Source: Bdellovibrionaceae bacterium UBA2339
GTDB taxonomy: Bacteria; Bdellovibrionota; Bdellovibrionia; Bdellovibrionales; JAMPXM01
Reading direction: 5' to 3'
Length of the DNA: 64,000 bases
Assembly (NCBI GenBank): GCA_002344785.1
Contig: DDUL01000006.1
Span: 3,087 to 67,086, forward strand
The notes below the pieces were generated by a model. That model saw nothing but the letters and a program-made list of their open reading frames with translations. It made no database searches and was not told the origin of the DNA. This document shows positions 1 through 9,210 of the stretch, in pieces (the first letter of the stretch is position 1; each line of letters starts with the position of its first letter). The position numbers and the translations under genes were made by a program.

Positions 1-1
1 C

Positions 2-421
2 TCAGCTTGGCCAGCTGATTTGTGGCGAGTTGAGAATCATCTCAAATTGACACGTTCCAGCCTCCGCGACTCGAAAAAGTCCGCGCGCAAAGTTTCATTG
101 AATCTGCCCACCCGAAGCGGTGGGCAAAAGGCCATTACGGACTTTCGCTGCCTGCTCAGCTCGGGCCGCTCCGCTCTCATTGAGGCTCGACCGCTCACCG
201 GGCGCACCCATCAGATTCGCACGCACTTGGCGAGCTCTCACATGCCGATTCTGGGTGATGAAGCTTATGGCGGCGAGCCCGCATCGCGACTCATGCTGCA
301 CGCTTATCAACTGCGCTGGCCTTGGCGCGGGCAACTGATGGAGATCTTCGCGGCGCCACCTGAGGAGTTTCAACTCGAGGCCGAGGCCCGTGGCCTCGAT
401 CTCAACGGCAAGAGCTGTTGA
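2..421 (+). CDS. RluA-family rRNA/tRNA pseudouridine synthase, C-terminal part (5' end outside window)
   Basis: The reading frame is open to the left edge of the window, so only about the last 139 residues are seen. The segment ARPLTGRTHQIRTHLA followed by ILGDEAYGG is the conserved C-terminal signature of RluA/RluC/RluD-type pseudouridine synthases, which isomerise uridine in rRNA or tRNA. The catalytic Asp motif (HRLD) would lie upstream and cannot be checked. The tail after the catalytic fold is short. The exact paralogue cannot be assigned from this fragment. It converges on the glutaredoxin gene with a short gap. Confidence 0.88.
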   Translation, partial: SAWPADLWRVENHLKLTRSSLRDSKKSARKVSLNLPTRSGGQKAITDFRCLLSSGRSALIEARPLTGRTHQIRTHLASSHMPILGDEAYGGEPASRLMLHAYQLRWPWRGQLMEIFAAPPEEFQLEAEARGLDLNGKSC

Positions 422-449
422 GATCTTGAAAATGTGAAGGTCTTCTGAA

Positions 450-698
450 TTAGAGCTGCAACTTCCCTGCTTCAAGTGCGGCGACGAGATCCGTGTAGCC
501 ACCGATGAATTCATCGTTGATCAAAATCATCGGCACCGTCGCATGCCCGTAGTGGTCTTTGAGTCTCAAGAGCTCATCAATTTGATCGGTGAGATCGATT
601 TTCTCAAACTGAAGTCCACGCGATTTAAACAACGCCTCAGCGCGATCGCAGTAGGGGCATGGCTTCTTAACGTACATTCGAATTTTAGGTTGGGACAA
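450..698 (-). CDS. grxC: glutaredoxin 3 (GrxC-type)
   Basis: An 82-residue single-domain glutaredoxin, the normal length for GrxC. It has the dithiol active site CPYC at residues 14-17, the cis-proline loop TVP at 54-56 and the glutathione-binding GGYTD at 66-70. It is expected to reduce protein disulfides and glutathione mixed disulfides in the cytoplasm. The start is TTG at 698, chosen because a GGGAGG Shine-Dalgarno sits 5 bases upstream; an ATG seven codons in lacks such a site. Confidence 0.93.
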   Translation of the reverse strand: MSQPKIRMYVKKPCPYCDRAEALFKSRGLQFEKIDLTDQIDELLRLKDHYGHATVPMILINDEFIGGYTDLVAALEAGKLQL

Positions 699-809
699 TT
701 TCGCCTCCCTCGCGTTGCGAGTTGATCGTTCGCCATTCTATCACAAACCGCGAGCCCGAACGCGGCTCTCGTGAGCGGTTCAGGAATTGCCGCACTCAAG
801 CCCGTATCG

Positions 810-1655
810 TCAACTTTGACAGGTCGGACACCAAAATGTGGAGCGCCCGCCCATCACTTGCGCTTTGATCACGCTCTTACACACTCGACACGCTTCGCCC
901 GCCCGATCGTAAACGAAGTGGCGCTGTTGATACTCGCCGACTCTTCCGTCGGCCCCTCGATAGTCGCGAATTGTCGATCCACCTGAATCGATGGCCTCAC
1001 TCAATACCTGTCGTACGGCCAGAATCAGCGCTTGAAGATCTTCTCGCTTCAGACTTCGCGGACGTCGACTGGGCCTGAGGCCCGCGCGAAACAGAGCTTC
1101 GCTCGCGTAGATGTTGCCTACGCCCACGACCACTCGAGCATCCATCAGCAAAACTTTGATGGGCACTTTGCGTGCTTGCCCCTGACGAGTTCGCAGCGCC
1201 GCCCACAACGCGTCGACATGAAAGTCTTCACTGAGTGGCTCAGGCCCCAAGTGACGCAAAAAACTTTGTTTGGCTTCTTGATCGACGGGATACCAATCCA
1301 CAAACCCAAAGCGCCGCGGATCGTGAAAGACCAATGCGCGTCCATCATCAAACTCCAGGCGCAAATGATCATGCTTGAGGCGCTGACCATCGTCGACCCG
1401 CCAAGATCCCGTCATACCGAGATGCGAGAGCAGCACGCCATGTTGTGTGTCGATCAGCAAGTATTTGGAGCGGCGGCGGATTCCAAGTATGCGCGCACCT
1501 TGAATTTCACGAACGAGCTTACGAGGAATGGGAAAGCGCAGATCCGCTCGGTGAAGCTTCAGAGCCTTCACCGTGACGGGCTGCTGGCGTGGCGGCGACA
1601 AGATGATCGGCACCAGCTCGCGCCGCAGGCTTTCGACTTCTGGTAGTTCGGGCAT
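810..1655 (-). CDS. mutM: formamidopyrimidine-DNA glycosylase (Fpg/MutM)
   Basis: A 281-residue base-excision repair enzyme that removes 8-oxoguanine and formamidopyrimidines and cleaves the AP site. It begins with the invariant MPELPEVE, placing the catalytic Pro2 and Glu3 right after the initiator Met. The C-terminus carries the DNA-binding zinc finger, C256-x2-C259-x16-C276-x2-C279. A GGGGAG ribosome-binding site lies 4 bases before the ATG. Length and all key residues are standard. It faces the same way as grxC but is separated by about 110 bases. Confidence 0.96.
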   Translation of the reverse strand: MPELPEVESLRRELVPIILSPPRQQPVTVKALKLHRADLRFPIPRKLVREIQGARILGIRRRSKYLLIDTQHGVLLSHLGMTGSWRVDDGQRLKHDHLRLEFDDGRALVFHDPRRFGFVDWYPVDQEAKQSFLRHLGPEPLSEDFHVDALWAALRTRQGQARKVPIKVLLMDARVVVGVGNIYASEALFRAGLRPSRRPRSLKREDLQALILAVRQVLSEAIDSGGSTIRDYRGADGRVGEYQQRHFVYDRAGEACRVCKSVIKAQVMGGRSTFWCPTCQS

Positions 1656-1702
1656 ACAACTCCCCTATTTGGCCTCTACATGAGGCGGGAGTCAGCGCGA
1701 GG

Positions 1703-2104
1703 TCAAGTCGAGAGACGGGTCACAATCACCCAGACAATCCACATGTGAGTCAGGTGATGGAACATCTGATCAAATCCAAGGGCCACCCAGAACGGAGTTC
1801 GGGTCATGTCGGAATATCGACCCAAATACCGAGGACCGGCTTTGACTCGATCCATAAGAAAATGACTGACAAAATCCACGAGCGAAAGCCACCAAAGACT
1901 CGGCTCCATATAGAGGACAATCGCCAAAGTCATCGCGGAGTGAACGAAGCAATGCAGCGCCAAAGGCGGAACAAAGTCCCAGCCTGACTTCGTCTTTTTC
2001 AGCATGTAACGAGTTTGTAGAGGAAAGTCGGCAAGGAAGTGTTTCACTTGAAACACTCCTAACAATACAAAGGCGATGAGTAATTGACTCTGTTGCCCTG
2101 CCAA
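1703..2104 (-). CDS. DUF3307 small integral membrane protein
   Basis: A 133-residue hydrophobic protein with about four membrane segments. It contains the family-like stretches KHFLADFPLQT near the N-terminus and DFVSHFLMDRVKAGP in the middle, with several His and Asp residues within the membrane helices, as in DUF3307 proteins. The function of the family is unknown. The start is TTG at 2104, supported by GGGAG seven bases upstream. It lies 48 bases upstream of mutM on the same strand and may be co-transcribed with it. Confidence 0.75.
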   Translation of the reverse strand: MAGQQSQLLIAFVLLGVFQVKHFLADFPLQTRYMLKKTKSGWDFVPPLALHCFVHSAMTLAIVLYMEPSLWWLSLVDFVSHFLMDRVKAGPRYLGRYSDMTRTPFWVALGFDQMFHHLTHMWIVWVIVTRLST

Positions 2105-2182
2105 GCCGCGGCTCCCTCGATGCCCATCAAGTTGTCACTAATGACTCATCGTCATTTCATCGTCGGTGAATTAACTGAACCT

Positions 2183-2755
2183 TCACTTTGTACCCAAAAC
2201 CTTTCGCTCCGGAGCGACATCTGGTTTTAGGTCGAGTTCCCGATAAGCATCGACGCGATCCAAGCGATCCGCCAAATCGCGCAGCAATTCGCGCTTATGC
2301 ACATATCTGCGTCGGCGGGCCTCTTGGCGTCGCTCGCGACCCTCCACCCGCTGCTGATCTCGGGCCTCGAGCCGCTCGGCTCGCGCCATCGAATAAACCA
2401 CACGCGTTCGAAGATGTGCTTGGCGCGCAGCCTCGCGCTCAGCTTCTAAACGTTGTCGCTCAAGTTTGATCTGCTCAATCGACTCCCGCTCACGAGTGGG
2501 TCGCTTCGAGCGCATTTGCAGAAAACTTTGAAAATCATAGTTACGCTGACTCAGGCGGCGCGATTCTTCAGTGAGTGAGTTGGCGTCGATCGCATCGGTC
2601 TCCGACGCATAAGTCTCAACGACGTCCGTCTGCGAGGCGTAAGAGTCGGCCGACAGAACGAAGCCACCGAGGATCACAATGGCCCAGAGCCCCAAGCCCC
2701 AAACTCGGCATCGGACCTCAAACTCCCTTTGTCGACTTCGAAGTTCGCGATTCAT
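2183..2755 (-). CDS. hypothetical membrane-anchored or exported coiled-coil protein
   Basis: A 190-residue protein that I do not recognise. Residues about 20-38 form one hydrophobic segment ending in ADSYAS, which could be a signal peptide or an anchor. The remainder is highly charged, very rich in Arg and Glu (for example ERQRLEAEREAARQ), and predicted to be helical coiled coil. A strong GGGGAGG site lies nine bases before the ATG, supporting translation. It is divergent from sohB. Confidence 0.65.
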   Translation of the reverse strand: MNRELRSRQREFEVRCRVWGLGLWAIVILGGFVLSADSYASQTDVVETYASETDAIDANSLTEESRRLSQRNYDFQSFLQMRSKRPTRERESIEQIKLERQRLEAEREAARQAHLRTRVVYSMARAERLEARDQQRVEGRERRQEARRRRYVHKRELLRDLADRLDRVDAYRELDLKPDVAPERKVLGTK

Positions 2756-2857
2756 AGGCGCAAGCCTCCCCGCTTAGCTTTTCGGCAAGACCCGAGGTGG
2801 CATTGATGAAAGCCCTGCCCTGAAGTTCCAAGCCCTACGAAACTAGACTCTCGTCCA

Positions 2858-4021
2858 ATGGACCAAGGTCGGAGGATCGACGAATCTCGAGTCATGAGTT
2901 CATTCACTGATACGCTGCTGAAGTCGCTTGCCGAAACCGTCGTCCCGGAAACGCTACAGTTTCTTCTCACCTTGCTCATCCTCGGCGTGTTTTTACTGGG
3001 CATGATCGTCGTGGTGAGCGGCTTCTTTGCTCAACAACAAGCCCAAGCGCGTAGCTTTCGACGAATGAAAGGTCAGCTGTGGGCGAGATCCCTGAACGAT
3101 GAATGGCATGAGCGTAAGCGCAGTCTCGAATCTCTCTTCCTTTCGAAGCGCGAGTGGAAAGAGCGCGAAAAGGCGGATCGCGATGAGGAAAAGCGCCGCG
3201 ATCAAGATGGGCTTGCCGCTCGATCTCGCGTTTGGGTGCTCGAATTTGAAGGTGATCTGGAAGCCACAGCCGTTGAAAAGCTGCGCCACGAAATCACCGC
3301 CGTGCTCGAGGTCGCCACAGCAGATCGCGACCAAATCGTGCTTCGCCTGAACTCGCCGGGCGGCACAGTGACTGGCTACGGACATGCCGCCGCGCAATTG
3401 GAGCGCGTGCGCCGCGCGGGCTTAAGGCTGACGGCCACTGTCGACGAAATCGCAGCCAGCGGCGGCTACATGATGGCGTCGGTGGCCGATCGAATCGTCG
3501 CAGCCCCCTTTGCAATTCTAGGCTCAATCGGGGTGATCGCCGAACTCCCCAATCTCAACCGCCTGTTGAAGCGTGCCGATGTCGACTGGTATCAATTCAC
3601 AGCGGGCGAGGCCAAGCGACCCCTCAGTGTTTTCGGCGAAGTGAAGCCTGAAGGCATTGCGATTTTCCGAGCGCAAATCGAATCGACGCACAAACTTTTT
3701 CAGGATCATGTGCGTCGCTATCGTCCACAGTTGGACTTGGCCAAAGTGGCCACCGGCGAGATTTGGCATGCCCGCCAAGCTCAGGAACTGGGGCTGATCG
3801 ACGAAATCAAAACCAGCGACGAGCTGCTCACCGAACTTCGTCGTGGTGGCCCGTCACTGCCTGGAGCTGAAGTCTTCGCCCTGGAGTGGCGGCCGCATTT
3901 GTCGTGGAAAGAGCGCTTCGGACCTATGCTCTCGCGTGGACTGATCCGCCTTCTCCGCTCGGCATGGCAGCGCGGAATGCTTTCGCAGCCCGCACTTCTC
4001 AAAGCTCCCGAGAAATTTTAA
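2858..4021 (+). CDS. sohB: SohB-like inner-membrane serine protease (peptidase family S49)
   Basis: A 387-residue S49 protease. Residues 36-58 form a membrane anchor, 80-120 a very charged helical linker, and 125-340 the ClpP-fold protease domain. LNSPGGTV (165-171) is the oxyanion region. The candidate nucleophile is Ser201 in AASGGYMMAS and the general base Lys253 in GEAKRP, the Ser/Lys dyad of SohB and SppA. It probably degrades membrane or exported peptides. The start is uncertain: ATG at 2858 has no clear ribosome-binding site, and ATG at 2894 has GGAGG about 18 bases upstream. Its stop overlaps the convergent next gene by 4 bases. Confidence 0.9.
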   Translation: MDQGRRIDESRVMSSFTDTLLKSLAETVVPETLQFLLTLLILGVFLLGMIVVVSGFFAQQQAQARSFRRMKGQLWARSLNDEWHERKRSLESLFLSKREWKEREKADRDEEKRRDQDGLAARSRVWVLEFEGDLEATAVEKLRHEITAVLEVATADRDQIVLRLNSPGGTVTGYGHAAAQLERVRRAGLRLTATVDEIAASGGYMMASVADRIVAAPFAILGSIGVIAELPNLNRLLKRADVDWYQFTAGEAKRPLSVFGEVKPEGIAIFRAQIESTHKLFQDHVRRYRPQLDLAKVATGEIWHARQAQELGLIDEIKTSDELLTELRRGGPSLPGAEVFALEWRPHLSWKERFGPMLSRGLIRLLRSAWQRGMLSQPALLKAPEKF

Positions 4022-4392
4022 TCGCGCCGAGGAAACAGCCTGTCCACTTCGGCCTGCATGCGACCGGTGAGCATCAGGCGAAACATCCGCCAATCACCTC
4101 GTAGACTGAGCCATGGCGCCTTGAAGGTCGCCGGGCGATTGCCCTCGACCACGAAATGCCCCAGCCACGCAAAGAAATAGCCCGCGACGGGCGCTGCCAA
4201 TAAAAGCCGAAAGTCTTGCGTGATGAGAGCCAGTAGAATCACCGTCAGAGCCAGGGCTGAACCCACAAAGTGCAGCTGTCGGTTGAGAGGTCGAAGGTGT
4301 TCCCCCACGTAAAAGGGCCAAAACTTTTCAAAGCTCTGCCGATCCATGGGGTAGCTCGAGTTCACTGTGGATTGAGTCGACTTTTCAGGCAT
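4018..4392 (-). CDS. DUF962/Mpo1-like membrane protein
   Basis: A 124-residue protein with two central hydrophobic helices, flanked by FYVGEHLRPLNRQLHFVGS and GYFFAWLGHFVVEGNRPATF. These spaced His residues with E/N-R-P are typical of the DUF962 (yeast Mpo1) family. Mpo1 is an Fe-dependent dioxygenase that alpha-oxidises 2-hydroxy fatty acids; whether the bacterial members do this is not established. GAGGGGG upstream of the ATG supports the start. It overlaps the 3' end of sohB on the opposite strand by 4 bases. Confidence 0.75.
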   Translation of the reverse strand: MPEKSTQSTVNSSYPMDRQSFEKFWPFYVGEHLRPLNRQLHFVGSALALTVILLALITQDFRLLLAAPVAGYFFAWLGHFVVEGNRPATFKAPWLSLRGDWRMFRLMLTGRMQAEVDRLFPRRD

Positions 4393-4426
4393 ACCACCCC
4401 CTCTACAAAGAAGTTATTGACGACGC

Positions 4427-4768
4427 TTGGCCTGTCAGCGATTTAGTGAACTCATGTCACGTAGCCCCGCGCTTACATCGAATTGGCCAAATTGGGTCGC
4501 CGCTCGCTCTTATGCTAGTGGCGCGGCCTCAATTTCTCCAAGCGCTAAACCCATGGGTACGGCGACACTTCAACATGCCTTAGCGATTGCGAGCATGATG
4601 TTGGCACTTTGGGCTTTGGGCCGCATGCCGATGCCGTCGACGATGAAACTCGAAGACACCAAAATCACCGACGAAGTTGTGACCGAAGGCTCGTTCGTTC
4701 CCCCGCAACAGGGCGAATGGATTTCAGATTGCGCCTCAACAACTGATCAAAGCGACCGCTGCCAATAA
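4427..4768 (+). CDS. small hypothetical protein, possible single-span membrane protein
   Basis: An open frame of up to 113 codons in the gap between the DUF962 and AsmA-like genes. It has one hydrophobic segment (ALAIASMMLALWALG) and an acidic polar tail. Possible starts are TTG 4427, ATG 4454 and ATG 4553; none has a good ribosome-binding site. No family is recognised. It fills most of an otherwise empty 430-base divergent region, so it may be real, or it may be chance in a leader region. Confidence 0.35.
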   Translation: MACQRFSELMSRSPALTSNWPNWVAARSYASGAASISPSAKPMGTATLQHALAIASMMLALWALGRMPMPSTMKLEDTKITDEVVTEGSFVPPQQGEWISDCASTTDQSDRCQ

Positions 4769-4827
4769 GTTCGAGCGCAAAGCGACTCGACGGCAATTCC
4801 CACTCTAAATTCTTTCCCACTCAAAAT

Positions 4828-7140
4828 TTAAGGCAGTCCCAGACGGCGAGGCTCGATCATTTGCGCCGAGCGAATGAGGTCGTCTTGCGGAGTCTCTGCA
4901 TCTCCACCGCTTCCTGATCGCGACAACAACTGCTTCAGTTCGCTCGAGATGGGGCGCCACTGAGGCGCGTACCACGAGCCCTTAAGTCCCCAAACAAGAT
5001 GGCGAGCCGCCGGATAGTCGGCTGTAATTTCTTGGTCGACCTCGGCCAGCCGTGAAACTGAACCGCGTGACGACAAGGTCACGCGACCGACCCCTTGCCC
5101 CAAGGTCATCTGCAGTTTGTCCCAACGAAAGCCTTCGTTCTCAATCGTGCCACGCAGTTGCACATCTTGGGCTTTCAAAAATTCACGACCCCCGGGACCT
5201 TCCCATCCCAACAACGCCGGTCGCAAATTCTGAAAGCTCGTGCCGCTTCGGCGAAACGCGAGATCCGAGGCCTTGGCCACCACACGCACTTGCGGCGGAC
5301 CCTTTCCAGCGACGGCCTCGCGCCCACGTGAAGCTTCAAGCTCCAAGCGCGGCGCTTCGAACTCGTCCAAATTGAGTTCTCGAGCTTCGATCTGGGCCTG
5401 CACATCAACCAATCCCAAGTCACGCAAGGCAAACTCAATTTGGCCCTTGAGTTTCGCCACCGGTCCACCCCACATGACGCGTTCCACGCGCGGGCTCAAG
5501 CGAAGCTGTGAAAAGTTCATTTGCAACCGACCGTTCTGCAAGCTTCGATCAAATGACCAAGCGATCTGACCGCTGAACTCACCCTCTTCCAGAGCGATCT
5601 CACTGAGTTCACCCTGCCAGCCTCGCGGCGAAAGCTCGGCGCGCGTCTTCAGCTGCTGGAGTTTTTGTTGCACATGCTGGCCACGCGCTTGCACGGCCAG
5701 ATGCAGCCGCGTCCACTGTCCCTCGAGCACCGCCGCTTGCGGACCTGAGACCACAACTTGACCATCGAACTGACCTGGGTCTTGAACGACACCTTTGGGG
5801 ACTTTCAAATCAAAGGTCTCAATCAATCGTGCAAGCGACACAGCTTGAATCTTCATGGTGAAGGGCGACCAACTGCCGCTTGGCAAGCGCAGCGCCTCAT
5901 CGACGCGAATGCGGCCCAACTGCCCGCTCACTTCGCAAGCACGAATCTTCACCGGCTGCTCCACCAACATTTTTTGAAACAATCCCGCCACCGAAGCCTG
6001 GCAATCCAACCAAACGAACTTCGGTTGAAATGCACCCTCGACGATGGAGGCTTTGTGAAACAGCGGCGTCAAAATCGACAGCGGCAAATTCTTCAGCTCA
6101 ACAACGACTTCGCTCAACAAATCACGCTGCGCTTTGAGTTCGACAGGCTTGAGTTGCGCTCGCGCGCTGAGGCTTCCTTCATTGAGTTCAGCGCGGACAT
6201 CCAACTCCGCGATGCTGGCGCGAACATCGCCCTGAATTTGAAATGGTGGCAAGTTTTCCCCGTACACGGTCGGCGGCGGCAAGCGAAGCCGAGTCTTGAG
6301 CTGAAAGCCGGGCTCTCCGCCCGCATACTCTCGCCAATTCAGCTGCAAGTCCTCGATCACCACACTCTTGCTTCGACGTTCAAAGATCACCTCGGCGCGA
6401 TCAATCCGAATGCCCTGAATGCGCGGGCGAATTCGATCGAAGTCTTCAGTTCGCCAAAACTTCGAGGCCTGAGTGGTCGCGGCGGCCTCTTCAACGGGAA
6501 GCGCACTCAGCGTATCGCGAACAGTTTCGCCCGTGGCGCGTAGCACTTGGCGGATCGTGACGGGCGAAGGCCCCGCACCGCTCGCAGCGTTCGCGCCTGA
6601 CACTGGCGACGCGCAGGAGCGCTTCACTTCATCCACATCAATGACGAAATCCTCGAGGGCGACTTCACCGAGTGCCAAAGCCGAGGCAAAATCACCCTCG
6701 ATTCCAGATCTCAAAAGCGACCCTACGGAGAGAGGCAAGCGAATCGACTTCGCACGCACCGGCACAAATTCAGGGCAAGTTTGCGGGGCCTGCCATTCAA
6801 TTCGCTCAAAGACCAAAGCGAACTCTGGCCACGCGCCTTTGGCGAGCGAGAGTCGCGCTGATGCGAATTGAATGCCTTTGAGCTCAGGCGAGGCCTCTGC
6901 GATTCGTGTGAGGGCTTCTTCGGCGATCGCTTTCACCTGCTTGGGCGACAGAGCCGCGCGAAACGACCAACCCAAGCCCATGGCCACCAAGAGCGCGAGA
7001 AAAAACCAACGAAGACCATTTTGCTGGCTCACTTCATCATGGCCAGCGGCATTTCGTCGCGACCTGCGACGCTGCAACTCCGTGAGCCGAGCGTTTGCCG
7101 GTGATCTGCGGTTATTTTCCGGTGGGCGTCGCGAATTCAT
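4828..7140 (-). CDS. AsmA/TamB-like inner-membrane-anchored periplasmic protein
   Basis: A large protein of about 770 residues with a basic cytoplasmic N-terminus, one membrane helix at about 44-62, then roughly 700 residues of beta-rich sequence with repeated amphipathic strands. This is the layout of AsmA-like and DUF3971-type proteins, which are thought to bridge or move lipids in the envelope. The assignment rests on architecture rather than a specific motif. The start is ATG at 7140, with AGGTGAT eight bases upstream; a GTG four codons earlier overlaps that site. It lies just downstream of greA on the same strand. Confidence 0.6.
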   Translation of the reverse strand: MNSRRPPENNRRSPANARLTELQRRRSRRNAAGHDEVSQQNGLRWFFLALLVAMGLGWSFRAALSPKQVKAIAEEALTRIAEASPELKGIQFASARLSLAKGAWPEFALVFERIEWQAPQTCPEFVPVRAKSIRLPLSVGSLLRSGIEGDFASALALGEVALEDFVIDVDEVKRSCASPVSGANAASGAGPSPVTIRQVLRATGETVRDTLSALPVEEAAATTQASKFWRTEDFDRIRPRIQGIRIDRAEVIFERRSKSVVIEDLQLNWREYAGGEPGFQLKTRLRLPPPTVYGENLPPFQIQGDVRASIAELDVRAELNEGSLSARAQLKPVELKAQRDLLSEVVVELKNLPLSILTPLFHKASIVEGAFQPKFVWLDCQASVAGLFQKMLVEQPVKIRACEVSGQLGRIRVDEALRLPSGSWSPFTMKIQAVSLARLIETFDLKVPKGVVQDPGQFDGQVVVSGPQAAVLEGQWTRLHLAVQARGQHVQQKLQQLKTRAELSPRGWQGELSEIALEEGEFSGQIAWSFDRSLQNGRLQMNFSQLRLSPRVERVMWGGPVAKLKGQIEFALRDLGLVDVQAQIEARELNLDEFEAPRLELEASRGREAVAGKGPPQVRVVAKASDLAFRRSGTSFQNLRPALLGWEGPGGREFLKAQDVQLRGTIENEGFRWDKLQMTLGQGVGRVTLSSRGSVSRLAEVDQEITADYPAARHLVWGLKGSWYAPQWRPISSELKQLLSRSGSGGDAETPQDDLIRSAQMIEPRRLGLP

Positions 7141-7193
7141 AGCTTCGATCACCTGCCTTCAGCTTTGCTGAAGTCGAAGTCTGCAATTTCGGA

Positions 7194-7700
7194 TTACTGA
7201 AACTTCAATCCCGTGATCTCCAGCTCACGATCACCTTTGGGCGAACGCACTGTGACCACATCACCGACTTTTTTTCCGATCATCGCACGGGCGATCGGCG
7301 AAAGAATTGAGATCCGGCCCTCTTTCACATCGGCTTCATCGACGCCGACGATTTGCACCTTCATCACTTCTTCGGTTTCGGTATCAATCGTTTCCACAAA
7401 GGCGCCAAAGATCACGCGGTCGCCACCCAAAGTGGAAGGATCCACGATCTCAGCTCCCGCCAGGCGACCTTGGATCTCCGCAATTCGCCCTTCAACAAGG
7501 GCCTGGCGCTCCTTGGCCGCATCATATTCCGCATTTTCAGAAATATCGCCGTGAGCTCGAGCCTCTTCAATGGCGCGAATGACCGACGGACGCTCGACAG
7601 TGATCAAGCGCTTCAATTCTTCTTCGAGCTTTTGCTTGCCACGAATGGTGATCGGCAGTCGTTCGGGTAAGCCGCCGTTTTTGCTATCCTGCTCGGCCAT
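7194..7700 (-). CDS. greA: transcription elongation factor GreA
   Basis: A GreA/GreB factor that rescues backtracked RNA polymerase by stimulating transcript cleavage. The N-terminal coiled coil includes ARAHGDISENAEYDAAKERQ, with the acidic tip D/E residues needed for cleavage. The C-terminal domain ends SPKGDRELEITGLKF. A start seven codons upstream is possible, but its first codons would contain the sequence AAAGGAGCC, which is perfectly placed as the ribosome-binding site for ATG 7700. That gives a 168-residue protein, close to the usual 158. Confidence 0.95.
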   Translation of the reverse strand: MAEQDSKNGGLPERLPITIRGKQKLEEELKRLITVERPSVIRAIEEARAHGDISENAEYDAAKERQALVEGRIAEIQGRLAGAEIVDPSTLGGDRVIFGAFVETIDTETEEVMKVQIVGVDEADVKEGRISILSPIARAMIGKKVGDVVTVRSPKGDRELEITGLKFQ

Positions 7701-8159
7701 GTTGCCGGCTCCTTTGTTCATTACGCAAAAATAAACCAGCGTGACCGTTGTGCGGCCACGCCTTGTCTTGCTTCTCTATTTTTCTTCAGCACCTCGTAAT
7801 TCGCAATCGCTGCAAATTACCTTGGCCGGATCAGCCCTGCCCACTTCACAGCGACATCCGGATGCCAGACCGACTCGCCACTCGCCCTAAGTCGAGCGCA
7901 GACCAGCCTTAAGCCGTCCCACGCTAGTTTCAATTTCCAGTTTTGTCAGCAGCCGCTCGGCAAACAGCCGACAAGTTTCACATTTAACGCGTCGCAAGCA
8001 ACACGAACGATGAGCCCATCGACCACACTCTGTATCCTATTTCGAGGTCGCGCCAGATTGAGGACGCTTCAGGTCGCGCCACGCAATCCGGCCTCTTGGA
8101 CATGAAAATCCGTGTTGGCCGCAGAGATTCACGAAGCGCAAAGCGAGGAGATTGCTTCC
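7701..8159. other. divergent intergenic region between greA and nrnA-like gene
   Basis: About 460 bases with no convincing gene. It must hold the promoters for the leftward greA and the rightward DHH phosphoesterase. I could not find a -35/-10 pair good enough to report. A TATCCT hexamer near 8034 could be a -10 element for the rightward gene but has no matching -35. Confidence 0.5.
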
Positions 8160-9206
8160 ATGCCACCCTCATCGGCTCAGGTGACGTCCCCATCCGATCG
8201 ATCCGCGCCGCAGAAGCTGGTGCAGAGCATTCGCCAAGCGCAGAACATTTGGCTGACAACACATCGTCAAGCCGATGGCGACGGCTTAGCTTGTCAGGCC
8301 GCTCTGTTCTCAGCGCTCACCTCGCTGGGCAAGTCCGCCAAGATTTTGAATTTTGAAAATCCGGCGCGCAAATATCGCTTCCTCTTCGAGGACGCCGCAC
8401 CTCGCATCTTCGATGCGGACCTCAATCCCGATCCCCCTGAACTCATCATTGTGTTCGACACCAATGATCCGCGCTTGGTTTCGCCGCTGGCCGAATGGGC
8501 CACGCAGCGCCAGGTGCCGCTGGCGATGCTCGATCATCACCAGGCCCTCAGCGTGCCCGTCGCAGGTTTTGATCCGGAACTTTCTTGGATTGATGTTCAA
8601 GCCGCGTCCACCGGCGAAGTGACGCTGGCTCTCATCGACGAACTGGGCATCGAACTGACACCCAAGATCGCCACTGCCCTCTATGCAAGCTTGGCTTTCG
8701 ACACGCAACTCTTTCGCTTTGTGCGCGGCTCGCCCCGATCGCATTTGATGGCGGCTCGACTTTTGCCGCTCGTTGACGATCCCGCGCGCGTGCAGGAGTC
8801 TCTGTTTGCCAATCTCACGCCCAGCAAATTGCACTTTATGGCCGAGGCCCTCGCGGCTTTGCGCATCGAACACGAAGGCCAGCTGGCTGTGGTGATTCTG
8901 CGTCGCACGCTCTTTGATCGCACGGGTGCCGAGGCCTCGGACTCCGGCGACGTCGTCGATCTCGCACTGAATGTGGAATCGGTGCGAATCGCCTTGCTTC
9001 TTCGCGAAGAAAAGGAAGGCTTCTGGAAGATTTCTCTGCGCAGCAAACGCAACGTGAGCGTCTCCGAAATCGCCGAAGCCATGGGCGGAGGCGGCCATCG
9101 ACATGCCGCCGGCGCCAGCGTGAAGGGTCAAGCCAGCGAAATTGAAGCGCGGCTTCGTCCGTTATTGATTGAACAGCTTCGCAAAGCCAATCTCGAGCAC
9201 GGGTGA
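8160..9206 (+). CDS. DHH/DHHA1 phosphoesterase, NrnA-type (nanoRNase / pAp phosphatase)
   Basis: A 348-residue DHH-family phosphoesterase. Metal-binding motifs are in order: THRQADGDG, FDTNDP, LDHHQ (the DHH motif) and a late GGGGHRHAAG from the DHHA1 substrate-binding domain. Relatives such as NrnA degrade 2-5 nt RNAs and pAp, or cyclic dinucleotide products. The ATG at 8160 was chosen because GAGGAG lies nine bases before it; a GTG 16 codons upstream lacks one. The BFD-type gene follows after 4 bases, suggesting an operon. Confidence 0.9.
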   Translation: MPPSSAQVTSPSDRSAPQKLVQSIRQAQNIWLTTHRQADGDGLACQAALFSALTSLGKSAKILNFENPARKYRFLFEDAAPRIFDADLNPDPPELIIVFDTNDPRLVSPLAEWATQRQVPLAMLDHHQALSVPVAGFDPELSWIDVQAASTGEVTLALIDELGIELTPKIATALYASLAFDTQLFRFVRGSPRSHLMAARLLPLVDDPARVQESLFANLTPSKLHFMAEALAALRIEHEGQLAVVILRRTLFDRTGAEASDSGDVVDLALNVESVRIALLLREEKEGFWKISLRSKRNVSVSEIAEAMGGGGHRHAAGASVKGQASEIEARLRPLLIEQLRKANLEHG

Positions 9207-9210
9207 GCCA

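Noticed and set aside
5758..6543. 261-codon open frame on the plus strand
   Set aside because: Antisense shadow of the AsmA-like gene; no ribosome-binding site or recognisable product.
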